NCBI GenBank assembly: GCA_903839675.1
Contig: CAIMDB010000034.1
Coordinates: 62,001 to 126,000, forward strand
DNA length: 64,000 bases
Direction: 5' to 3'
Source of the DNA: an uncultured Sphingomonadales bacterium
GTDB lineage: Bacteria; Pseudomonadota; Alphaproteobacteria; Sphingomonadales; Sphingomonadaceae
The position numbers were made by a program, and so were the translations under genes. Below are positions 1 through 8,059 of the stretch, one piece after another. Below the pieces are notes generated by a model that saw only the letters and a list, made by a program, of their open reading frames with translations, was not told where the DNA came from and did no database searches. Positions within the stretch are counted from its first letter, which is position 1. Each line of letters opens with the position of its first letter.

Positions 1-776
1 CCGAAGGCAATGTCCGGCTGGCGGCGGAGCAGCGGGGTGGTCACATCCTCATCAGCGTGTCGGACGATGGTCGCGGTATTGACCGGGCCCGCGTTTTCCA
101 AAAGGCCGTTGATCGCAAGATTGTCTCCGCAGAAGCACGCCTGACGGATGATGAGATTGACAACCTGATCTTCGCGCCCGGCTTTTCAACCGCTGAACAG
201 GTCTCGAACATTTCTGGCCGCGGGGTCGGCCTCGATGTCGTCAAGCAGGCCATTCAAGGCCTTGGCGGCCGCGTGAGCATTTCGTCAGAACCGGGCAAGG
301 GCACGGCCTTCTCCCTCTCGCTCCCCCTCACCCTCGCCATTGCGGACGGCATGATCGTGAGTTGCGGCGGAGAGACATTGATCCTCCCCCTCAACAATGT
401 GGTGGAAAGCCTGCAAGCGAAACCCGAGGAGCTGAAGCGGCTTTCTCCGACGCAGCACGTGGTCAACGTCCGCGGCAATTTCTTGCCTGTTATCCCGCTG
501 ATCACAAGTCTTGGTATGGGAAAGACGGAGGCTGTGTCGGAACAAAGCGTCCTCATCGTCGTAGAGACGGAGTCCTTCGGGCAGATCGCCATTCAAGTCG
601 ATGCCATTCAGGATCAGCGTCAGGTTGTGATCAAGAGCCTAGAGACAAACTTCCGCCCGATCACCGGAATTGGGGGCGCCACGATCCTGGGCGACGGACG
701 CATCGCCCTGATCATCGATGTCGAGGCCTTGGCGCCCGCCGCGCATAGCCCACGCGAGTTGGATCTTGCCGCGTGA
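1..776 (+). CDS. cheA: Chemotaxis histidine kinase CheA, C-terminal part (5' end outside window)
   Basis: This is the C-terminal third of CheA, the kinase that phosphorylates CheY and CheB in response to chemoreceptors. The frame is open from base 3 with no start, so the gene begins upstream of the window. The first residues carry the end of the HATPase domain: the G1 motif SDDGRGID, then GRGVGLDVVKQAI (G2), then the linker EPGKGTAFSLSLPLTLAI. The remainder (about the last 140 residues) is the CheW-like regulatory domain that docks to receptors and CheW. The stop overlaps the cheR start by four bases (GTGA), so the two genes are translationally coupled and cheA heads the visible operon. Confidence 0.95.
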   Translation, partial: EGNVRLAAEQRGGHILISVSDDGRGIDRARVFQKAVDRKIVSAEARLTDDEIDNLIFAPGFSTAEQVSNISGRGVGLDVVKQAIQGLGGRVSISSEPGKGTAFSLSLPLTLAIADGMIVSCGGETLILPLNNVVESLQAKPEELKRLSPTQHVVNVRGNFLPVIPLITSLGMGKTEAVSEQSVLIVVETESFGQIAIQVDAIQDQRQVVIKSLETNFRPITGIGGATILGDGRIALIIDVEALAPAAHSPRELDLAA

Positions 777-1645
777 ACATACCGACCTTGAACATCGGCA
801 GCCCATTTGAGGGAGAGCATAGCCGTATCTTCTCGCGAAGAGACTTCGATATAATTTCGAAGCTCATCTATCGTGAGTCGGGCAACGTCCTGCCGCTGGG
901 CAAGGCCATGCTGGTTTACTCACGCCTCGCCCGGCGGCTCCGGGATCGGAATGTTGAGACCTTCTCGGACTATATTTCACTGATCCAGCAGGATGATCTG
1001 GAACGCCGCACCGCCGTGGCTCTGCTCACCACCAACCACACCTATTTTTATCGCGAAGACCATCATTTTGATCATTTCCGTGACCATTTGCGGGATGACT
1101 TGATCCGACGGGCAAAAGATAGAGAAACTATCCGTTTCTGGTCAGCCGGATGTTCCAGCGGAGAAGAAGTCTATTCCCTCGTCTTTACGCTACTCGGTCC
1201 GGAACGGAGCACCGGACTGCAGATTGCTCAACAGCCATTTGCGTTTCTAGCCAGTGACTTGACGGACAGCGTCCTCGAAACGGCGCGGGCCGCAATTTAT
1301 CCCAAAGTCGCACTTGCACCTGTGCCGGCACCGCTTCGCGACAACTGGACCAAAGATGCCGGCGACACGCTGCAGATTGCCGATCCGGTTCGAAAACTTG
1401 TGCGGTTCCGCAGGCTCAACCTCCTTGGAGACTGGCCCTTCACCAGAGCCTTCGATGTCATCTTTTGCCGCAACGTCATGATCTATTTTGACGAACCGAC
1501 AAAGGAAGAGCTGGTCGAGCGTCTGGCCGATTGTCTGGAGCCAGGGGGCTATCTTTACATCGGGCATAGCGAACGTCTTCCGGGCGCGAGCGGACGACAT
1601 TTCGAAATGGTTGGGAAGACAATTTACAGAAAGCGGGACCCATGA
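773..1645 (+). CDS. cheR: Chemoreceptor glutamate methyltransferase CheR
   Basis: CheR methylates glutamates on chemoreceptors with S-adenosylmethionine to reset receptor sensitivity. The 290-residue product has the usual family length, an N-terminal helical domain, and a SAM-binding motif FWSAGCSSGEEVYSL followed by the Rossmann fold; DVIFCRNVMIYFD is the typical CheR motif near the C-terminal half. The start is GTG at 773, inside the cheA stop, and the end overlaps the cheB start by four bases (ATGA). Position between cheA and cheB in one operon supports a role as the methylating partner of the downstream methylesterase. Confidence 0.96.
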   Translation: MNIPTLNIGSPFEGEHSRIFSRRDFDIISKLIYRESGNVLPLGKAMLVYSRLARRLRDRNVETFSDYISLIQQDDLERRTAVALLTTNHTYFYREDHHFDHFRDHLRDDLIRRAKDRETIRFWSAGCSSGEEVYSLVFTLLGPERSTGLQIAQQPFAFLASDLTDSVLETARAAIYPKVALAPVPAPLRDNWTKDAGDTLQIADPVRKLVRFRRLNLLGDWPFTRAFDVIFCRNVMIYFDEPTKEELVERLADCLEPGGYLYIGHSERLPGASGRHFEMVGKTIYRKRDP

Positions 1646-2676
1646 GCACCCGCGTCCTAATCGTCGATGATTCCGCTACAATGCGAGCAATTCTGAAGAC
1701 CTTGCTCGGCAAGGAAGACGATATTCAAGTCGTCGGCACGGCAGCGAACGCCGCAGAAGCGCGTGAACGCATCAAGGAACTCAACCCCGATGTCATCACC
1801 CTCGACATTGAGATGCCGGGCATGAACGGGTTGGAATTTCTCGCCAAAATCATGGCGCTGCGCCCCACGCCGGTCATCATCGTGTCAGGCCATACCGGGA
1901 GGGGTGCTGAAGTGACAATGGAAGCCCTCCAGATCGGGGCGTTTGACTGTTACGAAAAGCCGTCGGGGCATGATGGCAATCTGCTCGCTGGCGATGGAGG
2001 GGTGCTGGCGCATAGCATTCGGCTTGCCGCCCGCCATGGAGCCCACCAGCCAACTAAAATCGTTCAGCGTGCTGCGGTGGGTGCCACCGCAGCATCAACA
2101 GGAACCGGTCAGAATAATGCGAAAAGGCTGATTGCCATTGGGGCGTCCACAGGCGGCGTTGAGGCGCTGACCAAATTGCTGGCGCAGTGGTCAGCCAACT
2201 GCCCTCCGACGCTGATCGTTCAACATATCTCCGGTTCGCTGGCCAAGGCCTTGGCACGAAGGTTTAACACGATCTCCCCAGCGCATGTCGCGCTGGCGGA
2301 GAGCGATTGCTTCCTCAAGCCCGGCCATGTGTACATCGCGCCGGGCAATGCACACCATCTGGTGGTCAGAGGTCGCTCCCGATTGATATCCCAATTGACT
2401 GTGGCCGACCCAGTCTCTGGACATCGCCCCAGCGTTGATGTGCTTTTTGAATCTGTAGCATCTGTTGTCCAAGGCGACGCAACCGGCATCCTGCTGACAG
2501 GCATGGGCGAAGACGGCGCCCGCGGCCTTCTGGCGATGCGACAGGCTGGGGCGGAAACCATCGCCCAAGATGAAGGCACATCCGTCGTCTACGGCATGCC
2601 GCGCGCCGCGAGTGAGCTGGGGGCAGCCACCAAAATTCTGCCACTTAACCGTGTCGCCGAGGCCGTATTCGCATGA
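1642..2676 (+). CDS. cheB: Chemoreceptor methylesterase/deamidase CheB (catalytically intact copy)
   Basis: CheB removes methyl groups from chemoreceptors when phosphorylated by CheA. The protein has an N-terminal receiver domain (phosphoacceptor Asp55 in TLDIEMPGMNG) and a C-terminal methylesterase domain with the full catalytic triad by comparison with E. coli CheB: Ser169 in IGASTGG, His195 in LIVQHIS and Asp291 in TGMGEDGA. Length 344 is typical. It is coupled by ATGA junctions to cheR upstream and cheD downstream. A second, degenerate cheB lies 1.4 kb downstream, so this copy is probably the working esterase. Confidence 0.96.
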   Translation: MSTRVLIVDDSATMRAILKTLLGKEDDIQVVGTAANAAEARERIKELNPDVITLDIEMPGMNGLEFLAKIMALRPTPVIIVSGHTGRGAEVTMEALQIGAFDCYEKPSGHDGNLLAGDGGVLAHSIRLAARHGAHQPTKIVQRAAVGATAASTGTGQNNAKRLIAIGASTGGVEALTKLLAQWSANCPPTLIVQHISGSLAKALARRFNTISPAHVALAESDCFLKPGHVYIAPGNAHHLVVRGRSRLISQLTVADPVSGHRPSVDVLFESVASVVQGDATGILLTGMGEDGARGLLAMRQAGAETIAQDEGTSVVYGMPRAASELGAATKILPLNRVAEAVFA

Positions 2677-3233
2677 ACACAAATGCCATCCTTTCGGCCA
2701 AGAACCGCATCAACGTCATCCAAGGCGACTTCTATGTCAGCGATGATCCGCAACTTGTGCTTTCAACTGTTTTGGGCAGTTGCATCGCGATCTGCCTTTT
2801 CGATCCCGCTATTGAAGCCGGCGGCATGAACCACTTCCTACTCGCTGAACCGGGCGCCAACAGTGAAAAGGATCCTCTACAGCAAAGGCTTTATGGCGCT
2901 TTTGCGATGGAGCAGCTGATCAACGAAATGATCAAGCGCGGCGCAAGCCGGTCCACGATGAAAGCTCACATTTATGGTGGTTCAAACATCCACCGGGCCA
3001 TGGCGCATATCGGCACATCGAACGCAAATTTTGCGCGGGATTTTCTCCGTCAAGACGGCATTCCAATTAGCCTGGAAGATACGGGCGGCTCTGCCGCCAG
3101 AAGATTGGACCTCAAACCGGCCACCGGACAGATCCGTTGTAAACATATTCCCACCGAGGACGTTCCAAGTAGTGCGATGCCGCCATTGCTGCCCGCAGCG
3201 CCCGCCCGCGTGGGTGATGTCGAACTTTTTTAA
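2673..3233 (+). CDS. cheD: Chemoreceptor glutamine deamidase CheD
   Basis: CheD deamidates glutamines of chemoreceptors to glutamates so they can be methylated, and in some bacteria it interacts with CheC. The 186-residue product shows the catalytic cysteine region STVLGSCIAICLFD (Cys37) and the histidine motif GGMNHFLL (His54), followed by YGGSNIHRAM. The ATG overlaps the cheB stop by four bases. No cheC or cheX is visible here, so in this operon the likely role is receptor deamidation. The C-terminal 30 residues are proline and alanine rich and poorly conserved. Confidence 0.94.
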   Translation: MNTNAILSAKNRINVIQGDFYVSDDPQLVLSTVLGSCIAICLFDPAIEAGGMNHFLLAEPGANSEKDPLQQRLYGAFAMEQLINEMIKRGASRSTMKAHIYGGSNIHRAMAHIGTSNANFARDFLRQDGIPISLEDTGGSAARRLDLKPATGQIRCKHIPTEDVPSSAMPPLLPAAPARVGDVELF

Positions 3234-3252
3234 CTGGAAAGGACCACCCTTT

Positions 3253-3621
3253 ATGGGTCCCATAACGATCCTCACAGTCGACGACAGCCCGAGCATGCGG
3301 GCTCTGTTGAAGCACGCCCTTGTCGGCCAGGGACATGTCGTCCACGACGCCGAAGACGGCCTTCTCGCGCTGGATTGGCTCAACCGCCATATCCCCGACT
3401 TGGTCATTACTGACATCAACATGCCCAACATGGATGGATTCGGCCTGATCGAAGCGCTGCGCAAGCAGGATCGCTATCGCGACATGCCCATCCTCGTGCT
3501 CAGCACCGAAAGCTCCGACGAAAAGAAGGCGCGTGCACGCGACGCAGGTGCAACGGGCTGGATCGTGAAGCCCTTTGACCCGGACAAGCTCGCCGCCGCC
3601 GTCCGCCGCGTTACGCATTAA
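3253..3621 (+). CDS. cheY: Single-domain response regulator CheY
   Basis: A 122-residue stand-alone receiver domain, the size of CheY, which carries the signal from CheA to the flagellar motor. Motifs: acidic pair VDDSPSMR, phosphoacceptor in LVITDINMPNMDG, and the conserved lysine in WIVKPFDPDKL. The reading frame is open further upstream, but the ATG at 3253 lies 19 bases after the cheD stop and is preceded by a GGAAAGGA-type ribosome site, so the longer frame was not used. Its position between cheD and cheW makes it part of the same operon. Confidence 0.93.
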   Translation: MGPITILTVDDSPSMRALLKHALVGQGHVVHDAEDGLLALDWLNRHIPDLVITDINMPNMDGFGLIEALRKQDRYRDMPILVLSTESSDEKKARARDAGATGWIVKPFDPDKLAAAVRRVTH

Positions 3622-3638
3622 GTTTGAAGGAATTCGTC

Positions 3639-4082
3639 ATGCAGCAGTTCATCACCTTCCAGATCGGCGAACAAGTTCTCGGCATCGACATCATGGCTGT
3701 GCGCGAGATCCGTGCATGGTCCCCGACCACAGCCTTGCCGCATGTCGCCAACTATGTGCGTGGCGTCGTCAATCTGCGCGGTACCGTGCTGCCCGTTATG
3801 GACCTGCGCGCGCGCCTTGGTTGGGGTGAGACAGCTCCCTCTGCCCGCCATGTCATCATGGTGGTCCGCGTGAATGATAAATTGCAAGGGCTTATCGTGG
3901 ATGCCGTCAACGACATCGTGACAATTGATGAAGACAATCTGCAGGCGCCGCCTGACGTGTCCGGCAACCGCTTGGACGAAATCATCCGCGGCCTTGCCTC
4001 AATTGAAGACCGCATGGTCATGATCTTGGCCCTTGATGCGTTGGCCATAGAACCCGAAATCAGCGTTGCTGAAGCAGCCTGA
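3639..4082 (+). CDS. cheW: Chemotaxis coupling protein CheW
   Basis: CheW links chemoreceptors to CheA in the membrane-associated signalling array. The 147-residue protein is a single CheW domain: FQIGEQVLGIDIMAVREI at the N-terminus, the motif VNLRGTVLPVMDLRARL, and LIVDAVNDIVTI. A TTG at 3624 would add five residues, but ATG at 3639 has a GAAGGA ribosome site seven bases upstream and was preferred. It follows cheY by 17 bases and precedes the second cheB by 32. Confidence 0.95.
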   Translation: MQQFITFQIGEQVLGIDIMAVREIRAWSPTTALPHVANYVRGVVNLRGTVLPVMDLRARLGWGETAPSARHVIMVVRVNDKLQGLIVDAVNDIVTIDEDNLQAPPDVSGNRLDEIIRGLASIEDRMVMILALDALAIEPEISVAEAA

Positions 4083-4114
4083 TCTCATCCATTTGTTTGT
4101 TGTGGGGATAAAAA

Positions 4115-5143
4115 ATGTCGGTCGCAAAAGTTCTGGTCGTTGATGACTCGATCACCATGAGGGCGCTGTTCAGCGATGTGCTGGAACGGACCAAGGGGAT
4201 TGAGGTTGTGGGGGCTGCACGTGATGCCAATGAAGCCCGCGACATGATCGAAGACTTGAGCCCCAACGTCGTCACACTCGACGTGGAAATGCCCGGCATG
4301 AACGGTCTCGATTTCCTTGCCGAAATCATGAGCACCAATCCTTTGCCCGTTGTGATGCTGTCGACCCGCACAGGAAAAGGTGCAGAAACCTCCCTGCGTG
4401 CCTTTGAACTTGGCGCCGTTGAGTGCTTCCCGAAGCCACAACAGGCAACGCCGGATGAGTTTGACAAGATCGCCAACACGCTTGGCAAGCTGGTCCTGTC
4501 GGTCGCAAACCACAAAGTCACAGCACCGGGAAGCAGCTCAGTTGCAGGCTTTACCGGAACATTTGTATGGGATGGCACCCTTGTTGCCCTGAGCGCCTCC
4601 ACAGGTGGCATTGAGGCCATTACCGAAGTGCTGCGCGGCTTTCCTGAAAACTGCCCCCCAACAATCGCCCTACTGCGGATTGACGGCGGATTTGTGGGCC
4701 CTTTTGCCGCCAAGCTAGCCGAAGCGATCAAGCCGCACGTCAAGATTGCCGCGGAAGGCATGCCGTTGGAACAGGGCACCGTCTATCTCGCAGCGGACCC
4801 TGCCGCGCACGTTGTTGTTGACCAATGGCCCAATGGACGTATCCGCTTTTTGGATCGCGAACCGGTCCAAGGCTTTAAGCCCTCTGCAAGCCTTCTCTAT
4901 GCCTCAATGGCAAAGGCGGGCGGCAAAATGCTCGGCGCCGTGCTGACTGGTATGGGCAATGATGGCGCACAAGGGATGAAGGCGCTGAAGGCCGCGGGCG
5001 GTAAAACCTTCGCACAGGACAAGGAAACGTCCATTGTCTCAGAAGCACCTGCAAGCGCGATTGAGACAGGCAGCGTAGACCAAGTGCTACCGCTGCCGAC
5101 AATTGCCGGTGCCATTTTGAAGGCATGCCAGGACGACGCCTGA
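4115..5143 (+). CDS. CheB paralogue with degenerate methylesterase active site
   Basis: The domain order is that of CheB: receiver (phosphoacceptor Asp56 in TLDVEMPGMNG) and a CheB-type catalytic domain. The catalytic serine (Ser162 in LSASTGG) and aspartate (Asp283 in TGMGNDGA) are kept, but the catalytic histidine position is Arg188: PPTIALLRID aligns without gaps to PPTLIVQHIS of the first CheB. The HRPSVDVLF motif of active enzymes is also changed, to FKPSASLLY. By family knowledge such a protein should not hydrolyse methyl esters; it may be a phosphate sink, a binding protein or a competitor of the first CheB. The stop overlaps the next gene (TGATG). Confidence 0.85.
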   Translation: MSVAKVLVVDDSITMRALFSDVLERTKGIEVVGAARDANEARDMIEDLSPNVVTLDVEMPGMNGLDFLAEIMSTNPLPVVMLSTRTGKGAETSLRAFELGAVECFPKPQQATPDEFDKIANTLGKLVLSVANHKVTAPGSSSVAGFTGTFVWDGTLVALSASTGGIEAITEVLRGFPENCPPTIALLRIDGGFVGPFAAKLAEAIKPHVKIAAEGMPLEQGTVYLAADPAAHVVVDQWPNGRIRFLDREPVQGFKPSASLLYASMAKAGGKMLGAVLTGMGNDGAQGMKALKAAGGKTFAQDKETSIVSEAPASAIETGSVDQVLPLPTIAGAILKACQDDA

Positions 5144-5397
5144 TGCCGTTAAACCAGCAACTTGCCGATCAGTTGAATGAACTTGGCAAGAGCCTTGAAC
5201 GGCTCGGCGAGACGTTGTGCGCGGATCCGGCGATCATCAGTTCGCACATTAGCGCGCTGCAGGAAATTGACCGAATCGCGCAAATCCAATTCGCGATCTC
5301 GACCATCATTTCGGCCGAAGACCCTTATGAAGCGTGCCTCAATTCACCGCTTGAGCTCGTCCGAAAACTCGCGCTAATTGAGGCTTTAGCGGCCTAA
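5143..5397 (+). CDS. Small helical protein of the chemotaxis operon, function unknown
   Basis: An 84-residue protein whose ATG shares a base with the stop of the degenerate cheB (TGATG), which implies translational coupling and a real gene. It looks almost wholly alpha-helical, with heptad-like leucines in the first part ([19 protein letters not shown]), no signal peptide and no membrane segment. I do not recognise the family. It is the last gene of the operon; the tRNA genes that follow are on the other strand. By position it could be an accessory protein of the Che system, for example a partner of CheA or the second CheB. That is inference only. Confidence 0.7.
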   Translation: MPLNQQLADQLNELGKSLERLGETLCADPAIISSHISALQEIDRIAQIQFAISTIISAEDPYEACLNSPLELVRKLALIEALAA

Positions 5398-5407
5398 ATC
5401 TCTCATG

Positions 5408-5487
<80 letters not shown>

Positions 5488-5532
5488 ACCCGGGTGCCAT
5501 AGACGGGTCCTTCCCGAACGGCAAATACGTTT

Positions 5533-5607
5533 TGGTGGGCCCGGCAGGATTCGAACCCGCAACCTAGCCGTTATGAGCGGCCGGCTCTACCATTGAGCTA
5601 CAGGCCC
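5533..5607 (-). tRNA. tRNA with CAT anticodon, probably tRNA-Ile2
   Basis: The minus strand gives acceptor GGGCCTG/CGGGCCC, D arm GCTC/GAGC, anticodon stem GGCCG/CGGCT with loop CTCATAA (anticodon CAT), T arm GCGGG/CCTGC with TTCGAAT, and an encoded CCA end (75 bases). The first acceptor pair is G-C, so it is not the initiator tRNA. The choice between elongator Met and the lysidine-modified Ile2 rests on overall similarity to Ile2 genes and is not certain. It lies 45 bases from tRNA-Pro on the same strand, so the two may be co-transcribed. Confidence 0.9.
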
Positions 5608-5703
5608 ACGCGCCACGCCACCGCCCGATAGCGGACCCGCGGCCCGCCGCGCAAGTATATTACAGGTCCCAATAATTGCCCGCCTTGCTTCAGCCACAGC
5701 CAA

Positions 5704-7419
5704 TTAAGCGCCGCGTTCGGCCGCTCCGTTGGTGGCGCCGGTTGGAAGACGGAGCAGGAACGCATCTTCCAAAATCTCAAATGTCGCACCAACCGCCGTC
5801 GCCATGCTGTCAACCAACCGCAAGGCAAAGCCAAGGCCGAGTGGCGGTCCCTCGCCATTATCCTCACCATTGTCCAATGACGTGTCAAACAACTGCCCGA
5901 CGGACATTCCGGCAAGCCTTGCGGGACGGTCGACGCGGAATTGCAGGGCGGAACCAGTCCGATGCAGGACCAAAGCCATCGTGTCCCCTTCCTGCGACGC
6001 GGACAGAACCACAGAGACAATCCGCGAAAACAGCCGATCGAGTGTGACCATATCCAGAAGAACGTGCGGCACGTCAGGTTCCAGATCAAAGCGCAAACGG
6101 GTGCGATAGACGCTGCCCAGAGGCGCAATGTCCTGAACAACTGCCTGCAGAGTTGAAATAGGCTCCACGCCTGCAACGCTGCGCCCTTCAAAGGCGCCCC
6201 GCTCTATCTTCGCGGCAACGTCGAGATCGTCAAACATTGCCAGCAGCTTGCGCGCATCGGAAATGATAGCTTCTGCACGGTCGCGATAGGGGGACGAGAC
6301 AGGGCCGAGCAATTGCGCGGAAATCATCTCTGCAAAGCCACGAATGGCATTGAGCGGGGTGCGGAGTTCATGAACGAGTTGCCGTAGCGAATCTGGCGGT
6401 AACCCTTGCGACACCAAGCCATGGGCGCGCGGAAAAGGCTGCTCATCCCGCAGTGGGCGGCGGGCGGTGCAGCGATATCCTTCAAAACGGCCCGAGGCAG
6501 AATCAAACAGCGGCAAGCCCGAGATCAGCCAATCCCCCGCAGCGAGCCCCTGCCCAGGAACACGCATGCGGGCATTGCGGAATGGCGTCCGACGGCGAAA
6601 AGCGCCGGCGGCATGGCCATCGACACCATGTTCCCCAATCTCTGCCATCGCGCCCAGTTCGATACCGATGACCGGACCGCGCGGCGCGCCTTCAACCCAG
6701 TTGATCAGGCCATCAACACCGGCCTCAAACCGAAAGGTGTCGACGGGTGCATCATCCCCACCGGGCAGGAAAAACTCCTCGCCGTCATCGACGCGGTCTT
6801 TGCGATAAGCTTCGATCCGCGCCACAAGATCCTTGATCTGGGCAACCGTATCTGTGTGCGCCGGAAATGAAATGCTTTGCCGTTCATTGTCTAGAAGATC
6901 GTCCCCGACAAGGTCGCCGCTGGGCAAGGCCAAATCGCTGGCGCCAAACGCCGCAAGCATCCGCTGCACATCCGGCGACAAGTCCTTACGCTGCCGCAAC
7001 AAAGCACGTGATGGCGATGGCAGGCCCGGCAGAACATCTTCCCATTCCGCATCACGGAGTCTCGCAGACGACATGATGAGCGCAGCGATTGAGGGGCGAT
7101 CACAACCAAAGAGCGAGACCAGCTCTTTCGACTCGCACTGAAAGGCAACGGCTGCCGCTGCGCTGCTGCGGTGTTCCGGTGAAACGGCATCACGCAATTC
7201 AACCACGCGCACCAGCGCCTTTTCCCGCATGTCAGGGCTGATGGTGCCTCTGTCCTGCGCAAGGATATCAACAATTTGCATCCACACAGCGGCCTTCGCA
7301 CCGGGATCACTCACTGGCTGTGCAAAAACCGTTGTCAGGGTGTCGTCAAAGCGCAACTTATACTCTCTTTTGGCCAAACGGGTTTGCCCTGTCGGCTTTG
7401 CGGAATAGCCCTCCTGCAT
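5704..7419 (-). CDS. Histidine-kinase-like protein with degenerate ATP-binding domain
   Basis: A 571-residue cytoplasmic protein without a clear membrane segment. Residues 1-200 are an alanine-rich helical region with no family I can name; about 225-325 looks like a PAS-type fold (WLISGLPLFDSASGRFEGY). The dimerisation/phosphotransfer helix is intact, with His350 in LVHELRTPLNAIRGFAEMI. The ATPase part is unusual: the N box reads LDRLFSRIVSVVLSAS, with Arg and Val where asparagines are expected, and no DxGxG is visible, although a G2-like GPPLGLGFALRLV is kept. It may be phosphorylated in trans or act as a scaffold. It is transcribed towards the tRNA genes and is divergent from the Lrp gene. 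Confidence 0.75.
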   Translation of the reverse strand: MQEGYSAKPTGQTRLAKREYKLRFDDTLTTVFAQPVSDPGAKAAVWMQIVDILAQDRGTISPDMREKALVRVVELRDAVSPEHRSSAAAAVAFQCESKELVSLFGCDRPSIAALIMSSARLRDAEWEDVLPGLPSPSRALLRQRKDLSPDVQRMLAAFGASDLALPSGDLVGDDLLDNERQSISFPAHTDTVAQIKDLVARIEAYRKDRVDDGEEFFLPGGDDAPVDTFRFEAGVDGLINWVEGAPRGPVIGIELGAMAEIGEHGVDGHAAGAFRRRTPFRNARMRVPGQGLAAGDWLISGLPLFDSASGRFEGYRCTARRPLRDEQPFPRAHGLVSQGLPPDSLRQLVHELRTPLNAIRGFAEMISAQLLGPVSSPYRDRAEAIISDARKLLAMFDDLDVAAKIERGAFEGRSVAGVEPISTLQAVVQDIAPLGSVYRTRLRFDLEPDVPHVLLDMVTLDRLFSRIVSVVLSASQEGDTMALVLHRTGSALQFRVDRPARLAGMSVGQLFDTSLDNGEDNGEGPPLGLGFALRLVDSMATAVGATFEILEDAFLLRLPTGATNGAAERGA

Positions 7420-7463
7420 GGTCTCGGCTACCCATGAATCTCAACCGTCGCAATCTGGCACAA

Positions 7464-7490
7464 TTGCAATCGCCTGAAACTTTATTATAC
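7464..7490. promoter_or_regulatory. Candidate divergent promoter between kinase-like gene and Lrp gene
   Basis: This AT-rich patch lies in the 98-base divergent gap. On the minus strand it contains a perfect TATAAT (7489 down to 7484), well placed for the kinase-like gene at 7419, but no good -35 is seen. On the plus strand TTGCAA (7464-7469) and TTATAC (7485-7490) are 15 bases apart, a weak match for the Lrp gene at 7518. An Lrp-family protein often regulates its own divergent region, so binding here would be expected, but no operator can be read. Confidence 0.35.
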
Positions 7491-7517
7491 GGAAGAGTAA
7501 CTTCCTGAACGGATAAT

Positions 7518-8000
7518 ATGCATATGCCGCACAATGCGTTCGATCTGATTGACCAGAAAATTCTATCCGAACTGCAAAAGGATGGCCGCATTACCAATGT
7601 TGAATTGGCGAGCCGTGTCGGCCTGACTGCGCCTCCCTGCCTGCGTCGCGTCCGCACGCTTGAGGAAGACGGCGTTATCGAAGGCTATCACGCGCAACTC
7701 AACTCCATGCGCATGGGCTATACCATCACCGTCTTCGCCATGGTCAGTCTGAAAAGCCAAGCCGAATCCGACCTTCGTGAATTTGAGGAGCATGTCGCCA
7801 AACTCGCACCGGTCCGCGAATGCCATATGCTCAACGGAGAGATCGACTTCATTTTGAAGATTGTCGCACGAGACCTGCAAGAGTTTCAGGAATTCCTCAC
7901 AACATCGCTGACAACGGCGCCACATGTGGCCGGCGTCAAAACGTCGCTGACGATCCGCACCTCAAAGAACAAGCCTGGCGTCCCCGTCGGCGGCGAATAA
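7518..8000 (+). CDS. Lrp/AsnC-family transcriptional regulator
   Basis: A 160-residue protein with the standard layout of the family: an N-terminal winged helix-turn-helix (IDQKILSELQKDGRITNVELASRVG is the recognisable stretch) followed by LRRVRTLEEDGVIEGYHAQL, and a C-terminal RAM ligand-binding domain with the typical VRECHMLNGEIDFILKI. Such proteins are feast/famine regulators that bind amino acids and often control amino-acid transport or catabolism. The target is not evident; the divergent neighbour encodes the kinase-like protein. A second in-frame ATG six bases downstream could also be the start. A strong bidirectional terminator follows. Confidence 0.92.
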   Translation: MHMPHNAFDLIDQKILSELQKDGRITNVELASRVGLTAPPCLRRVRTLEEDGVIEGYHAQLNSMRMGYTITVFAMVSLKSQAESDLREFEEHVAKLAPVRECHMLNGEIDFILKIVARDLQEFQEFLTTSLTTAPHVAGVKTSLTIRTSKNKPGVPVGGE

Positions 8001-8002
8001 GA

Positions 8003-8034
8003 AAAAGGGCCCCGGCATTGCCGGAGCCCCTTTC
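8003..8034. terminator. Bidirectional rho-independent terminator
   Basis: An inverted repeat AAAGGGCCCCGGC / GCCGGAGCCCCTTT with a three-base loop and one bulge, flanked by A-rich sequence on the left and TTTCCC on the right. It lies between the convergent Lrp gene and TPR-protein gene and can serve both. Confidence 0.8.
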
Positions 8035-8059
8035 CCAAAACCCAGTTACGTCAGAGACT

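Noticed and set aside
2974..3252. N-terminal extension of CheY
   Set aside because: The frame is open through cheD, but it has no own ribosome site and the predicted residues do not resemble a receiver domain. The start at 3253 has a ribosome site and the family length.
5533..5607. Initiator tRNA-Met
   Set aside because: Although the anticodon is CAT, the first acceptor pair is a normal G-C; initiator tRNAs have an unpaired first position and three G-C pairs in the anticodon stem.
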